Part shown: piece by piece, positions 20,976 through 33,595 of the stretch | Position numbering within the stretch: position 1 is the first letter of the stretch | How the letters are laid out: every line of letters begins with the position of its first letter | NCBI GenBank assembly: GCA_015178975.1 | Contig: WHVD01000074.1 | Coordinates: 351,212 to 415,211, forward strand | Reading direction: 5' to 3' | DNA: 64,000 nucleotides | Source of the DNA: Hysterangium stoloniferum | Lineage: Eukaryota > Basidiomycota > Agaricomycetes > Hysterangiales > Hysterangiaceae | Notes under the pieces: generated by a model | What the model saw: only the letters and a program-made list of their open reading frames with translations | Databases searched by the model: none | Told to the model about the DNA's origin: nothing | Program-made: the position numbers and the translations under genes

Positions 20976-23900
20976 ATGTATCTTTTAAGAATTGCCACAT
21001 ATATTGTTAGCTTACCCCTATTTGTAGAAATGACTCCGGATGAACATTGGTCTTTCCAAGCACTTCGGGAATTCTCTGATGAGACGGGACGAGATTCTGA
21101 TGATTGGATCATGTTGGATGAGGTATTATATGGCTCGCATTGCTGGGAGGTCAGCCATGCAGGTGGAGAGCTATCTGCTCTCACTGATCTTAATGATGAG
21201 TGGAGAAAATCATATGTAATCCATTATCTAAAAACTGCCATAGGCTAATCATATCCAGTCATGTGTGCCGAGTTGATTACAGAACACGTCAGGATCGAAC
21301 TGAATGACGTACAGCAGCATTTGAGAAACAGATGGAGGTGCTTACTGGTGCATACATGGACTGGTGCTTGAAATGTGCAGATCAGGATGACCCAGTACCA
21401 GATCTGCCTCCACCAGCTGATTCCAGTGTTTACTTGATTCGTGTTGTTGATTTATTCCGTGAGTCTATATGTATCTCATACCTGATTTTGGCATTGCTAA
21501 TGAGATTCACCAGCTGCTTACAATGCAAAACCCACTATTCTACTGACAGATCCCTTTATTACATCCGCTCTTGTTTGACAAGGTCTTATGCCATCAGCAC
21601 CTCTATCCCCATCAGTCTGTATCACAATAAATGCTCTGGAGCTTTATCGAATCGCTCATCTATGGTCACCACGTCTCTCCATCCAAGCATGGGTAAAAAC
21701 TCTCTGTGACATACATGGTGTTAGTCTTCATTCATATATTATACATATAATTCTGAATCATTTATTATAGGTCCAATTTCACAGCTACTTATCTCGTCAA
21801 TTCTCAATTGCATTTGATTTATACCTCAGCATATGTCATACAACTGACAAGATTGTACAAACTTCACTCAATCGTGATTTACCAGACTGGCGACTTCGTC
21901 ATGCTTGCGCCTACAAACTCAAGGATGAAAAACCATTATTATTTTCACTTCTATTCACAATGGATGGAAATGATTCTCTCAAGCGAATACAACGACGGGC
22001 AATGGATGAAGATGGTATGCCTGGTTGTAGCTCTGAACACACTGACTCCAGAAAAGTCCATGATGACTTTTACCTAACTAGAGAAGAAGTCGATAAGTGG
22101 GCTCATAAACCACTACAGGATCTCATGGCATCCAATGCAGATAGGGTGAGAATTCTCAGACATTGATAAGCCATACAAAAATCACTCATTGATCTTTTAC
22201 AGCATGATGTGGACTACAACCCCTGTGCAGATATATGGAAAAACATGAAGGATGATATTACGAAGTGTATGTGGGCTATCTTTGATGAGACAGGGGTATT
22301 TCTTGCACTGTGTCGACATGGTTTCTCCTTGGTAATAGCAGACATGGTTCAGAGTGGAGAATTGTAAGTTCCTTTTAATTGTGATTCACGATGTTACCTA
22401 TATATTTCAGGGCGAAATACCCATTAGCTGTGGTTGCAAAACTACTTCAGGTTTTTGGCAAGGATTTGGGTTGCGGGTTTGATATTGGTTGCCGATTCAA
22501 AACTACACTTGCCCGGAGTCCCCTTGGACCTCAAGCAAAAGAACTCAACTATACATCTCTTGTTGGTGGGTTTCATGGTCATGCACATCGACGGCTTTGT
22601 CAACTTGTCCATCTTGCCACATATACAAAGGGTTTCAGGCTTGAAGATCTGGAAGGCTGTGAACGAGCATTTTCAAAAGTCGAATGATGTCGCTCCAGCT
22701 GTCCATTTGCAAGTGCATTTCATCGCATGCAAGCCATCAAAACATATTTCAAATATAATGATGACATGGAGGTTTACCAGAATCTCAGTGAGTGACAATT
22801 ATAATTTTTCGACACCAAAACGAAGTCATTCAAATTTGTGTAGTGACATTTTTATATAATAACTATAAGCAAGCACTCGATGTCATTAATAGTGGCCCCA
22901 CTGCCCTATCCCAAGTAATGCAGGATCTCCAGATTTCCAATTTTAATGTTTTTGAGGAATGGTGTGAGGAGGAAAAGATTTATCTTGAATGGTTATCAAA
23001 GGAGCCAATTGTGGAGACACTGGAGATGGAGTACTACCAAAATTTAATCAATCTTTGAGTGAGCGACTAAGTTCCAAGTTCTCTGCAACTTTATTTATTG
23101 TTTTAACGAACAATTAATTTAGAAAGAATCTTGATAATTTCCGAGCTGCTTGGATACAGGCAACACCTATAACTATCTCTACAAGTATGAGGGATAATAC
23201 AATATCTCTTGAGACCACCCGGTGACATCTCTTAGAAGGGTATGAGAAAGATTTGAAAATTGTGCAAGACCTTGAGAAGAAGCTTGTAGTTGCTAAATGC
23301 TGGGAACCTGGGAGTGCAGAGTGGGTAAATACCAGTAAACTGGTAGCCATGCGCATGTACCAACAAGCTCTTGATCAGCTTGAGGGATTAATTGTGGCAC
23401 AGATGTTTGAACTCACAAAACTGAATATGTCACAGACAGGTAAATACTATAATGTAAAACATCTCAAATAGCATTGACAAGGAGATATTACAGGGTATAA
23501 GCTACAAAAGCTTAGCAAAGGCACTTCAGAGCCACTCACAGGCCATTCGAACTGCACTAGACCGATACAACACTGCAGCAAAAGGCCTTCCCATCCCTTG
23601 TTGTCAACTTGAATGGAAAGAAGTTGTTGAATATGCCTTTCTTGCTGATTTTGACCTTCTTCGTGATGCTTGTCAAGATATCTCACATAAACCGTGGGCA
23701 ACACCAGCTGGAAGGCTCACCATGGACCTATACTTCAAGATCCAACATGCCTGTGAAGAGATCGATTGGCTCAACATTGAAGTCCAACATGTTGCTACAT
23801 ACATCCATGATGAAATGCACTACGTTTACAATGCCGAGAAAAATACTCGATTATCGGATCCTCAAATTGCTCATCAGATATGGTTGCATAGCATGGTTCA

Positions 23901-24198
23901 TGGGCACTTCACATCATATCACAAGTGCCGATTGCATGATATTGCCAGTCTTGCAGGGTTTAGTGGTAGCATTGTGTCAGGAACAAGTATCCAGGATGGG
24001 GAGGGGGAGAGTGCAAGAGTGTGGAAGTTGACCGAACCAGCTGGAGAAGGCAATGGCACTGGAGATGGAGATGCTTCCACTGGTAATGAGGAGCAATTCA
24101 ACAATACTCTGACAGAGCAGGAAGAAGCAGAGGAGGAGGAGGCAGAGTATGAACTCATTCAGAATATCATGTCTTTATTAACAGTTTCTGAAGACTAG
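20976..24198 (+). pseudogene. KDZ-family transposase (Kyakuja-Dileera-Zisupton), degenerate multi-exon gene
   Basis: In order: EHWSFQALREFSDETGRD and WEVSHAGGE (about 21040-21180); LMPSAPLSPS and LYRIAHLWSPRLSIQAWVK (about 21590-21700); LFTMDGNDSLKRIQRRAM (about 21955-22010); CADIWKNMKD then MWAIFDETGVFLALCRHG (about 22225-22325); GCGFDIGCRF and GGFHGHAHRRLCQLVHLATY (about 22470-22625); LEDLEGCERAFSK; ALDVINSGP; and a C-terminus with KPWATPAGRLTMDLYFKIQH ending at TGA-free SLLTVSED (stop TAG 24196-24198). The Asp and Glu residues in FDETG, FDIGC and DLEGCE match the proposed DDE core. Clear introns include 22364-22410. Defects: frame changes near 22680 and 23520, and a TGA after TTR near 23222. 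The N-terminus before 20976 is unresolved. It lies just outside the foldback element. Confidence 0.75.
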
Positions 24199-24199
24199 T

Positions 24200-25448
24200 T
24201 GGAGCTCACATTTTGTTCCTTTTACATTTGTTCTATGAAATACACTGTTTACAAGCATTTACTCTAAGAATTGACATGCTGAGGACAAGGTCTCCAGCTC
24301 ATCATTGATGACAATGACGAGCAACCATATTTGGCACTAAAGTCATGCTCAGCTCATACAGCTTACTTTATTCTTATATTGAAGGCTTATGTATGTAGGT
24401 ATATTCTGCAAGAATTGTCTATAATTTTTTTTCAGAATTTATATTAAAAATTGAATTGTTAAAGAGTGTGTGTCGAGCTCATTGTTGATGGCAATGATGG
24501 GCAACCTTATTTGGCAATGATGTGGGGGCAGATGATTGATGCTGAAGTTGTGACCGGATGTTGGGTGGCAACATTGCTGAACATGGCACTATAATCCAGC
24601 AATGGTTTGGTGATGGTTTTAAAATTTGGAGTCACCTCAAGAATTAATCAGCCTTTATTGGTGGAACAGATGATTTAGCTGAAACCCTTCAACTTATAGG
24701 TGTATTAGGCATGTGAATACACCTCTAATTGGAGGTGATTTGTGGGAGTCACAGGTGCTTCAGTTAATGAAATTTTAATTTTGATGGTGTAGCCTAATTT
24801 TCATATGGGGTTTACAAATCCTAATTACAAAGAAGGTTTAGGATTACCACTTCTTTCCACCTTTTAACTGATTATATTGCATTTCCTCTAAGTTTCCCTC
24901 AGTGAAGATCTTCTCTCCTCTAAAAGTTCTATGCTACGCACTAATCTCACATCCAATATAGAAACAATTTAACAACAACTTCCCCGACAACCTCGAAGCT
25001 TGGCAAGTATTTATCATATGCACTTCACCTAACTTCTTAATCTCACCTGCAGCATCTCCGCCGTCCTGGTTTGCCGCTTCTTTCTCGATCTGCGAGAATT
25101 AAACTTGTTAAGTAACATGATCAGTAAGATGAACACTCTTGTGGGAATAACTTTCCGAGTGGCCATACGCAGTATTGGAGATTCTTTGATTGAGGATGTC
25201 AGATATGATTATATAGGAGATTTGATTCCAAGAGGACATTGTGAAGGAGGAATCCCCATCCATTCCGCAGAGAGGTGTGAAGAAACCTCTGGAGGGTGAG
25301 TGGAAGGCGCTGGTGCACAGTAATGCAAGGGGGTTGTGTGTCGAATACTATGGGTGTAAGCCTGGCCACCTTACCACATATGCCACCATTCCCAATTACT
25401 CCCTTTGTTCGGCTACTCAAGCATTCCTTGTGCCACCACTCAATTACC
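24200..25448. other. No gene recognised; short direct duplication
   Basis: A segment of about 40 bp near 24297 (GAGCTCATCATTGATG...CAACCATATTTGGCA) is repeated near 24476 with substitutions. Otherwise AT-rich sequence with only short ORFs. Confidence 0.4.
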
Positions 25449-25614
25449 CTTGACCATTGTTCTCCCATGGACCATTGTTCTCCCATGGACCATTGTTCTC
25501 CCATGGACCATTGTTCTCCCATGGACCATTGTTCTCCCATGGACCATTGTTCTCCCATGGACCATTGTTCTCCCATGGACCATTGTTCTCCCATGGACCA
25601 TTGTTCTCCCATGG
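25449..25614 (+). repeat. 18-bp tandem array, about 9 copies
   Basis: Unit GGACCATTGTTCTCCCAT, perfectly repeated. The period is a multiple of three, so open frames on both strands are by-products. Confidence 0.95.
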
Positions 25615-26443
25615 ATTTGCATGCTTGGTCCTCCTTGTGACTCCCCTCTTCTCTTTTATTCCCTTGCCCTTGGAAGTCGTTATGGAACCTGCAAAGAGTA
25701 GATATTTCTATTTTCAACATGCCACCTTTTTCCACCACTCTGACAATCTTCTCTCATGCCCACCTCTTGCAACACATCTCATGTGTACAAAGTCAAATTC
25801 TCCATATTCGAAGCTAAAATATCAAGATTACTGGAAATCATCAGTCAGCGTTATGTATGCAACAACACGGTGAAAGATACTTAAGTTCACTACAGTCACT
25901 TGTCTAATAACCGCTCTTTGAAGATATCTGCCATGGACTCGGATTGCGATGTGAGAGATTGGCAAGTAAAAGTGTCGGGTCAATCCCAGCTGCTCAGGGA
26001 AATGAGTCCACAGCATTCCTGGTGTAGAGGTAGTATGACTGCAAGCTCTCAGTGAGAATCCATCTGTACCGTAGCTTCAAAAAAATAATAACACACAATT
26101 ACCAATGAAACATCCTCTGTATCGTCTACTGTATTCTTTTGAGGTTTGACTTGTCTCAGATTCATTTATTTATATGGGTTTACATGTTTTTAAGTGACAA
26201 GGTGAAAGGCTGTTGTCATCAGCCTCACTTGGTCAACACAGACAGGACTAAGTTTTCTTTATTTTAATAGCAGTATGATACAAGATGAATGTGAGGCTCC
26301 CTAGGGAAGAGTGGGAAAGGATTTTATGGTCAAAAAGATTCCCCTCTTATCACTGTGGAATTTATACTTATATATCTGTTTGGAACAATAAGATTGTGGT
26401 AATAAAAGGTGTCTGAAGACAAGGAAGATGTAGCAGGAAAAGG

Positions 26444-26574
26444 AGAACAATGGTCCATGGGAGAACAATGGTCCATGGGAGAACAATGGTCCATGGGAGA
26501 ACAATGGTCCATGGGAGAACAATGGTCCATGGGAGAACAATGGTCCATGGGAGAACAATGGTCCATGGGAGAAG
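26444..26574 (-). repeat. 18-bp tandem array, about 7 copies, opposite orientation
   Basis: The same unit as 25449-25614 in reverse complement (AGAACAATGGTCCATGGG). The two arrays face each other across about 830 bp. Confidence 0.95.
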
Positions 26575-26599
26575 AAAGCCGGGTACAATGTCTCTGCAG

Positions 26600-29184
26600 A
26601 CTGCCTCTTATGGAGGGTGTTTATAATTACTATAATCTCAAATATTTACTAATAAAAGTCTTATTTTTACAAAACTCCATCTTTAAATAGTGGTATCTAT
26701 TCTGAAACAATTATATCATCAAAAAACAACCATCAGAAATAGTTCTCCATATTACATCTTATACAACCCATAGTTATTTAACAAATTCCATTGTATATAA
26801 TTTCCTTCCTTTTACAGATGCCTACCAATACTTTTATTGGTACTTTGTCTTTTAAAAGCTGTAATGTAGTTATTTCCATGTAAAATATGTAAAATATTAT
26901 TGGAAATTTTTCATACCACAGCTGTTTTTATTAAGTAAAACCCCCTATATATTCTGGGTATGTTGAACCAAGTAGAAATCTGTTTAGATTAACAGATCCA
27001 TTCCGAAGTAATACATATGTATTTAGAGGTGCCAATGATATACATATGAATGGAATGGACTATCTAAAGGTATCTATTTTTTTAAAGTATTAGTGTTTCA
27101 AACTACTAATTTTTTTTTTGTCTACTTGTGTCTGGAAAGATTCTTTAGTTTGTAATGTACGAGAGAGTTTAAAACTTTTTGAAAGTTTTAAAAACCAAAT
27201 TATGTTTGAATCACATCCCAGATGTTTAAATGACCTTTAGAGTATATTAGAATTTGGTTTACTTAATAGTTTTCAGATATCCTCCTATAATGAAGTGTAT
27301 TAATGACAAATATCTGACAGTTTTTTCTGTGGAGTAGAACTTATGCACAGTGGTATGCAGGTACATACTGAATACGAGGTGGCTTTACCCCAATTACAAC
27401 TCTACTGCACAAGTATATGCCCAGCAAACAGCTCAGGATATCATGAGGTGCATGGTAATACTGATTTGGCACAGATGGAAGACACAAGATGGCTGATTGA
27501 AGCAAGCAGATAGTAGATGGAGGTTGGTAGCAACCTACATACGTAATGATGGAGTGATGGCAATTTGCCATATGTAGGACAGTATTAGGACTCATATGAG
27601 TCCCCCCCTCAAGTTTCAAACCAATTCATAATTGCGTAAGTTATAGTGTTCTGGAGCCACAGCCTTGCTAGATTTGCTTCTCATCAAGCATGTGCAACCA
27701 CACTACATATAGTGCATCGAGGATGCTGTTAATTTAATTTCTTGAACAGCTAAGAGTGACCCAGCACTGGTACTTGCCAAAATCTCACATGGCATCTGCG
27801 GCAGATATTCAAGCAGCAATTGCAAGGTAACTGAGGCCATTTCATTGCACAAAGCACTGACTGTAGGTTTCCAGTCAGCGTCTTGCATACACTGATTTGG
27901 CACAACTAGGTCTGTCTACACGAAGTCGCAGTTGTTTACCACACTATATAGATGGGCATCTCAGCTTTGTGTAGTTATGATACAATCTTGACTCTTCCAG
28001 CGGAAATTGAGTTGATATGGAAGAGCAAGATCAGGCTAGCACCTGTGCTGTACATCGTCACATGATACTCGTGGCTACTTGTGTTTACATTTTATGTGAC
28101 CATTAATATAGGAAATGCACCATTAGAGGTGCATGGTGGGGATGATCTGAAATGCTCTCTTGACCTACAGCAGTTGATAGTGTGTGGTGCCATTTAGGCC
28201 CTCTTGTTAGTTGTTTACAGATTTGTCATAGGGAATGCACAAGTCCACACCTTGGTTGTTCTGGAAGCTATAGCGGTGCTTAGTCCACACAGTGATTAAT
28301 CTATTTAACATTGACTTTCTCAAATACCTCAATCAAGATCGATGTCAGGGTTATTACTTACAAGGGTTTACGCTATAAACAGGGATAACAAATACCTCTT
28401 AACTCCAATATTGTTCATATATCTCGGAGTAGTCTCTTGCCTTGTTGTGTGTTTACTTATTACCAATGTGTGGACAGGTATACCCATGTGTTGTGAAAGC
28501 TTCAGATAGTCTATGAATATTGTATTTCTGGGCTCCCTGACAAACTGTTCGTTTACCTTGAATATAACCATGTGACTGCCAATGCCACAATTCACTTCAG
28601 ACACCCTGCCTCGCCCCAAGTCCTAGCAAGGGCCCCCCCTAGCTGGGAAGGCCACCCTCTAGGCAGCTACCTCTCCCCCACCCCCCCAAATCGTCCACTC
28701 AAACCAGCCACCATCATACACCACCTCACCTCGCTGTCTAGCCCCAGGGCTGAGCACATCTTCCCATATTTTCCCCCTCCCCATCCTCACCACCCACATG
28801 GGGTGACCGCTTGTCAAAGAGCATCCTAGTTGCACCCTTTACCCCCAAAGAGCGCACCGAATTCATTGCCTAGTAAGGTAACTGATGTGTAGGTGCTTAG
28901 ATAAGCACCCTGTAGCATACTCTGCTGTAGGTGTGGGAAAGTCTCCTTAATGTTTACTTTCCTCACACTCACAGGGTGTTTGTCAAGAGTTATTCAACTG
29001 TTTCAACAATACGCACATCATATGGGCCCACATCCCTCCATTCATACAGCAACAAGCATGACAATGTGAAACCCCTCATGATCTTAATTGGCCCCAACAA
29101 CATCACCACTGTAACTACACCTGCAACCATGACCACGACTGCTTTGGCACTGCCACTCCTGATATGCAGTGACATGGTAGATGA
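26600..29184. other. AT-rich intergenic stretch, no gene supported
   Basis: Only short ORFs. A C-rich patch at 28572-28830 could be a LINE fragment (Pro/His-rich reading) but carries no diagnostic motif. A motif ACTGATTTGGCACAGATGG near 27460 has a weaker echo near 32020, suggesting old dispersed repeats. Confidence 0.4.
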
Positions 29185-29186
29185 TA

Positions 29187-31053
29187 CAGTAGGGGACAAA
29201 ACTGTCCCAATGTTTTGTTAATTCTGATTAAATGGTTTATTACTAGTTAAATAAATTTCCTAATATTGTGGAAGTATTCTCAGATATACCTGGACATACT
29301 AACCCACACATATCCAAAGAGGACATAATTTGGAGGGGAATTGGTATCACAGTGAATACTTAAAAATACCCAATCATTGGGACAGTTTTGTCCCCTGCTC
29401 TTTTCACTGATTTCACTCTATCATATTGTCCACTAGAGGAATGGAAAAATCCCAAAAAAAATCACATCAATGTTCTAATTAATATGTGACTGTGACTGTC
29501 ACACCTCAACCATTACTCTTATCATGAAAGCTATTTCTCCTCTCAAAAGAGAACAAGCCATCTCTCTCCTCCAAAATGGACTCTCCACTAGGAATATGGC
29601 TTCTATCACAGGCATTTATTAAAAATAGTATGAGTTGACTCTATTGCAATACACAATATACAAGGGTTTAATAAGCTTGTAATAAAAGTACTTTGTGTCT
29701 CAATATCTTGTGTCAGTTAGTGTAGCACCTCCTGACAATATAGGTTGGATGCTCTGGGAGGTGTATAGTGGTTCTGACACACATTAACCTCCAAATGCAT
29801 GGTCCACAATTAGCATCTTCATATGAAAAGTTGCAATAATTGGTGGACTCCCCCTATAAAAAGGTGTGTTTCATCATCAAATTTAACAGCATTAGCAAGT
29901 CTACTATCAGTAGAATTGCTCAGGATATGGAAATGGACAAAGAAACCCTGAAAGGAGGATGTCCTTCCAAGCTTTCCCCTATTGATTAAAGGAGGATTAT
30001 ACATCAAATCACCTCTGGCAAGCTAGATAATGCTGTCCAGGCCACCCACTTCATCAATTCCATCAATGAATCCTATATCTCATCAAAACAGTCAGGAGGA
30101 CCTTGAAACATCTTGGTTTAAATCCTGTAGTCAAAGCAAAAAGGCCCTTGCTCAAGGCTCAACATAGAAAGGCAGGTTAAGCTTTGTCTTTAAGTACCAA
30201 AACTGGACTATGGATGATTGGAAAAGGGTCTTGTAGTCTGACGAGATCAATATCAATAAAATTGGGTCAGACAGACATCAATATGTATGGAAGAAAGCTG
30301 GAGAACCACTTTCTGATAGGACCCCTAACCTACCAGTCAAGTATGGAGGTGGAAATATCATGGTGTAGGGTTGTATGGATTGGAATGGAGTGGGAATGCT
30401 TGCAGAGATTGAACAAAGGATGGATTCTGCACAATATATGGAGATCCTGGCTCAGCATTTGTCCCAGAGCATTGAAGATTTGGAGAGTCCAGCTGGTGAG
30501 GCCATTTTCTAGCAGGATAATGACCCTAAACACACATCCAAGATGGCCCAAATATGGTTTTCTGAAAATCATATTCAGGTGTTAGACTGGCCAGCACAGT
30601 CTCCTGACCTGATTCCCATAGAACATATTTGGTTCCACCTGAAGAAACAGCTCCAGCAATATCCTTCACCACCAAACGGAGTTTGGGAGTTATGGGAGAG
30701 GGTGGAAGTGGAATGGCCAAAGATTGAGCCTCAGGAGTGTCAGAAACTTATAGAAAATATTCCAAGAAGACTAGCTGGTGTAATAAAGGCCAAGGGAGGC
30801 CATACAAAGTACTAGAATAACAAGATACCTGATCAAAAAGAGCAGGGGACAAAACTGTCCCAATGATTGGTTATTCCTAAATATTCACTGTGATACCAAT
30901 TCCCATCTGAATTATGTCATTGTTGGATATGTGAGGGTTAGTATGTTCAGGTATATCTGGGAATACTTCCACAATTCTGGGAAATTTATTTGACCAGTAA
31001 TAAACCATTTAATCAGAATTAACAAAACATTGGGACAGTTTTGTCCCCTACTG
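29187..31053 (+). mobile_element. Tc1-like DNA transposon with TA target duplications
   Basis: Outer ends are inverted repeats starting CAGTAGGGGACAAAACTG, flanked by TA at 29185-29186 and 31054-31055. The inverted repeats are about 210 bp long. Each contains a second, oppositely oriented copy of the end motif at its inner edge (about 29375-29400 and 30840-30870). The element encodes one transposase, which is disrupted. Confidence 0.92.
29879..30815 (+). pseudogene. Tc1-type transposase, inactivated by stops
   Basis: N-terminal helix-turn-helix region (SISKSTISRIAQDMEMDKE, RRIIHQITSGKLDNAVQ), then the catalytic domain: first Asp in SDE (about 30240), second Asp in QDNDPKHTSKM, third acidic residue in SPDLIPIEHIW. 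The spacing from the Asp of QDN to the final Glu is 34 residues, as in Tc1 (DD34E). In-frame stops: TAA in the linker near 29990; TAG replacing the Trp of LWSDE; TAG replacing the Trp of MVWGC; TAG replacing a Gln before QDND. The terminal codon is TAG after GHTKY. It cuts and pastes DNA at TA sites in active relatives. Confidence 0.85.
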
Positions 31054-31055
31054 TA

Positions 31056-33590
31056 CATGAAATCCCATAGAGTCCAAAGTGTCAGACTTTATATTAGAAT
31101 TAATGTACTGATGACTTACCGGTTATCAATATCCATCATGAAGGGCTTTTATCAGCACTGAGGAATAGCCCAGGCTCCAGCCAAATGTGGAATATATATC
31201 AACCATGTAGCTCACCATTCAGGTCAGTGAACATGTGATGAAAAATGTATCATCGTTCGGTATGGTCGAGGTAGAGGGAACAACCTGTTCCATGCTGAGC
31301 TTCAAATGACTTGTTGAAAAATCGTAAACTGGATTAATACATGTGAAGGTCAGATGGAAAGGACACTAAGATGAAGTGATGAAATGCACACGTAAATGAC
31401 CTCTCTCATAAAGCACTGTAACTCAAAATTCTCAGTCTCAGAATAGCCTCTGAAATTTGGGAGAAATTGTGGAATATTTCCTGTCCCTGCTACTGTGTGA
31501 GAATTGGCTCTTCGCTGGCTCTGTGTTCATTAGGATTATTGTCCTGTTTGTCTGCCAATTTCTTGTAAACTCAAGAATGTTCAAATTTCTGAAAATGTGG
31601 AGGATATTTTACATATTCTGAAAGATTCCGCGGGCACCTTCCAAGTTGAACTATGTATTGTTTTCTTGGAAGTCTCAATGCCAGGATATGGTGGACCACC
31701 ATTCACGGTCGTGAACCTTGTCTTTCAATTGCATGAGTTGATCTTTCCTGAAGCCATGGCTGGCTTGTCATGGAGCACTTACAATCATACTACTTATACT
31801 ACACCGAAAATGCTGTGAACTTCATTTCCTGAGTAGCTAACAGTGACCAAGTACCTTACACTGGTATATTGCATACATAACGCTAGCCGTGGCATTTCCG
31901 TGGGATGTGAACCTGAAGCAGAATGGGTTCATACTTAGTACAGGCACTTTACAACAGTTACAACTCTCATCCAAGCGAAAACACATAGCATCAGCATATG
32001 TAATGATTCCTGTATGAATACACTGATTTCCCACAGATGGAAGATAGTATATGGAACTTGGCGATAGAATATAGAACATGGAAATGTAACCCTGAAATGA
32101 TGGAAATTCGTTACCAGAAGGAAGGTTTTTGGCAGTCAAGTGAGTACTCTCCTCTCATCAGGCTCCTGGTTTGACTGATGGCTGAGAACCCTTGCCTTTG
32201 ATTTAAAATTGCTTAAGATGTTGGGTTCTGACGCCAGAGACCAGGTGTACTTTCCATTGGATAGCTTTACCAGCGTCATCCTGTTTGATCCAAAAAACAG
32301 GGTGTCCCTTCCTGACTTTACAACCATTTGGAATTTCGGATCAGGGAACTAGTTTATAGACTCCCGTACCTTTACGAGTCCAGTTCATCCTGAAATCCAG
32401 CATTTCATCACAATGCATCCCCTGATTGAAGGGCTTCTTGTTGAATATAATACCCTAGAATGTAGTTCTAGTACATGCAGTATTAGTTAAGAAAATAGTC
32501 TATTTGATAAATAGACAGCTCACCTCAGTCTCGTATATTCATAGTATAACAGACTGAGGCGAAGCTACAATTAATGCCCAATATATATGTTTGTGATGGT
32601 CAATGTGATTGTGATTAGTTACAGAAGACGTGATGGGGGCAAAGGGAATATTTGTTTTCCTGATTTCGGACTCAATCATCCCTGATGCATATAGATGTAC
32701 ATAAGTAACTGAGTGGGCCCCACAGGTGATGAAACATGATCTCTATTAAACCGATCTGCTGCAACTAAACCAATTGGTAATACAGTGGACTCGAGTTGTT
32801 GCGATATTGGCCCTTTTCACTTCTGCCTTCCGATCATTTATGTTCTACTATTATGGTGTGCAATAATGATATCAATTGAAAGTAAGAGTTGATCCATTCA
32901 TCTAACTTTCCTCCCAGAGCATTCACAATGGCTACTGTGACTGGGAGATGAAAATTCTTTCCATAGTGGGATCACTCATGTCATGACCCATGCTGTTTAC
33001 TATTCTCAGAATGGCCGCTCGAAATGTGCTTTGCGTAACCTCCCGTTCTTCGACTGAATTTCAACTGGAACAGCTCACGTGCTGCCTCAGGTTAAGGAAG
33101 AACCAGCAAACCAATATTGTGGACACTCTGGAGAGAACTTTCATTATTGGAGCGACATGGGTTTGCACCTCACTCACACATTTTCTAGATAACCACTCAG
33201 GGCCGTCAGGGAAGGCTGATGGGAAGATCTCTGGCAAGCACTCTGTGCAGTGATAGGTAGCTCACCTTAGTGACCTGGAAAGCCGTTATGTTACCGCTGA
33301 CAGTAGTCTTCACACCAAGATTACACGTACTGCATTCATTATTATTTGTGTCATTGCGCAAGAGAAAATGACATTTGGGGGTGCAGGTTATATCAGACTA
33401 GATCATGCTTTACCCAGCATATGCTCTTACAGAAAGCGGATCACACCTATGCAAGAGTTATGTAAATCAAATACAAGGTTTAGGGATTACCAAGCAGACT
33501 AGATGCTTTATTACCTTGCTGGAAGACCAATTCAGATATGGATGCACTCCCGTTTGGATGGGTAATGGCTTGTCTCTCTCGGACGGTAAT
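31056..33590. other. Intergenic stretch, no gene supported
   Basis: Short ORFs only, for example 31837-32139 on the minus strand, with no recognisable motif. Sequence near 31800-31870 weakly echoes 27720-27770, suggesting an old repeat. Confidence 0.4.
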
Positions 33591-33595
33591 TGCAT

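Noticed and set aside
25440..25640. Possible CRISPR-like array or repeat protein (HGPLFS, MDHCSP)
   Set aside because: The 18-bp units are contiguous with no spacers, so it is a minisatellite; eukaryotic context also excludes CRISPR.
28572..28830. LINE-like Pro/His-rich ORF
   Set aside because: No RT, endonuclease or RNase H motif; composition alone could explain the resemblance.
32990..33253. 87-codon ORF on the plus strand
   Set aside because: No recognisable motif, in decayed AT-rich sequence with no supporting exon structure.
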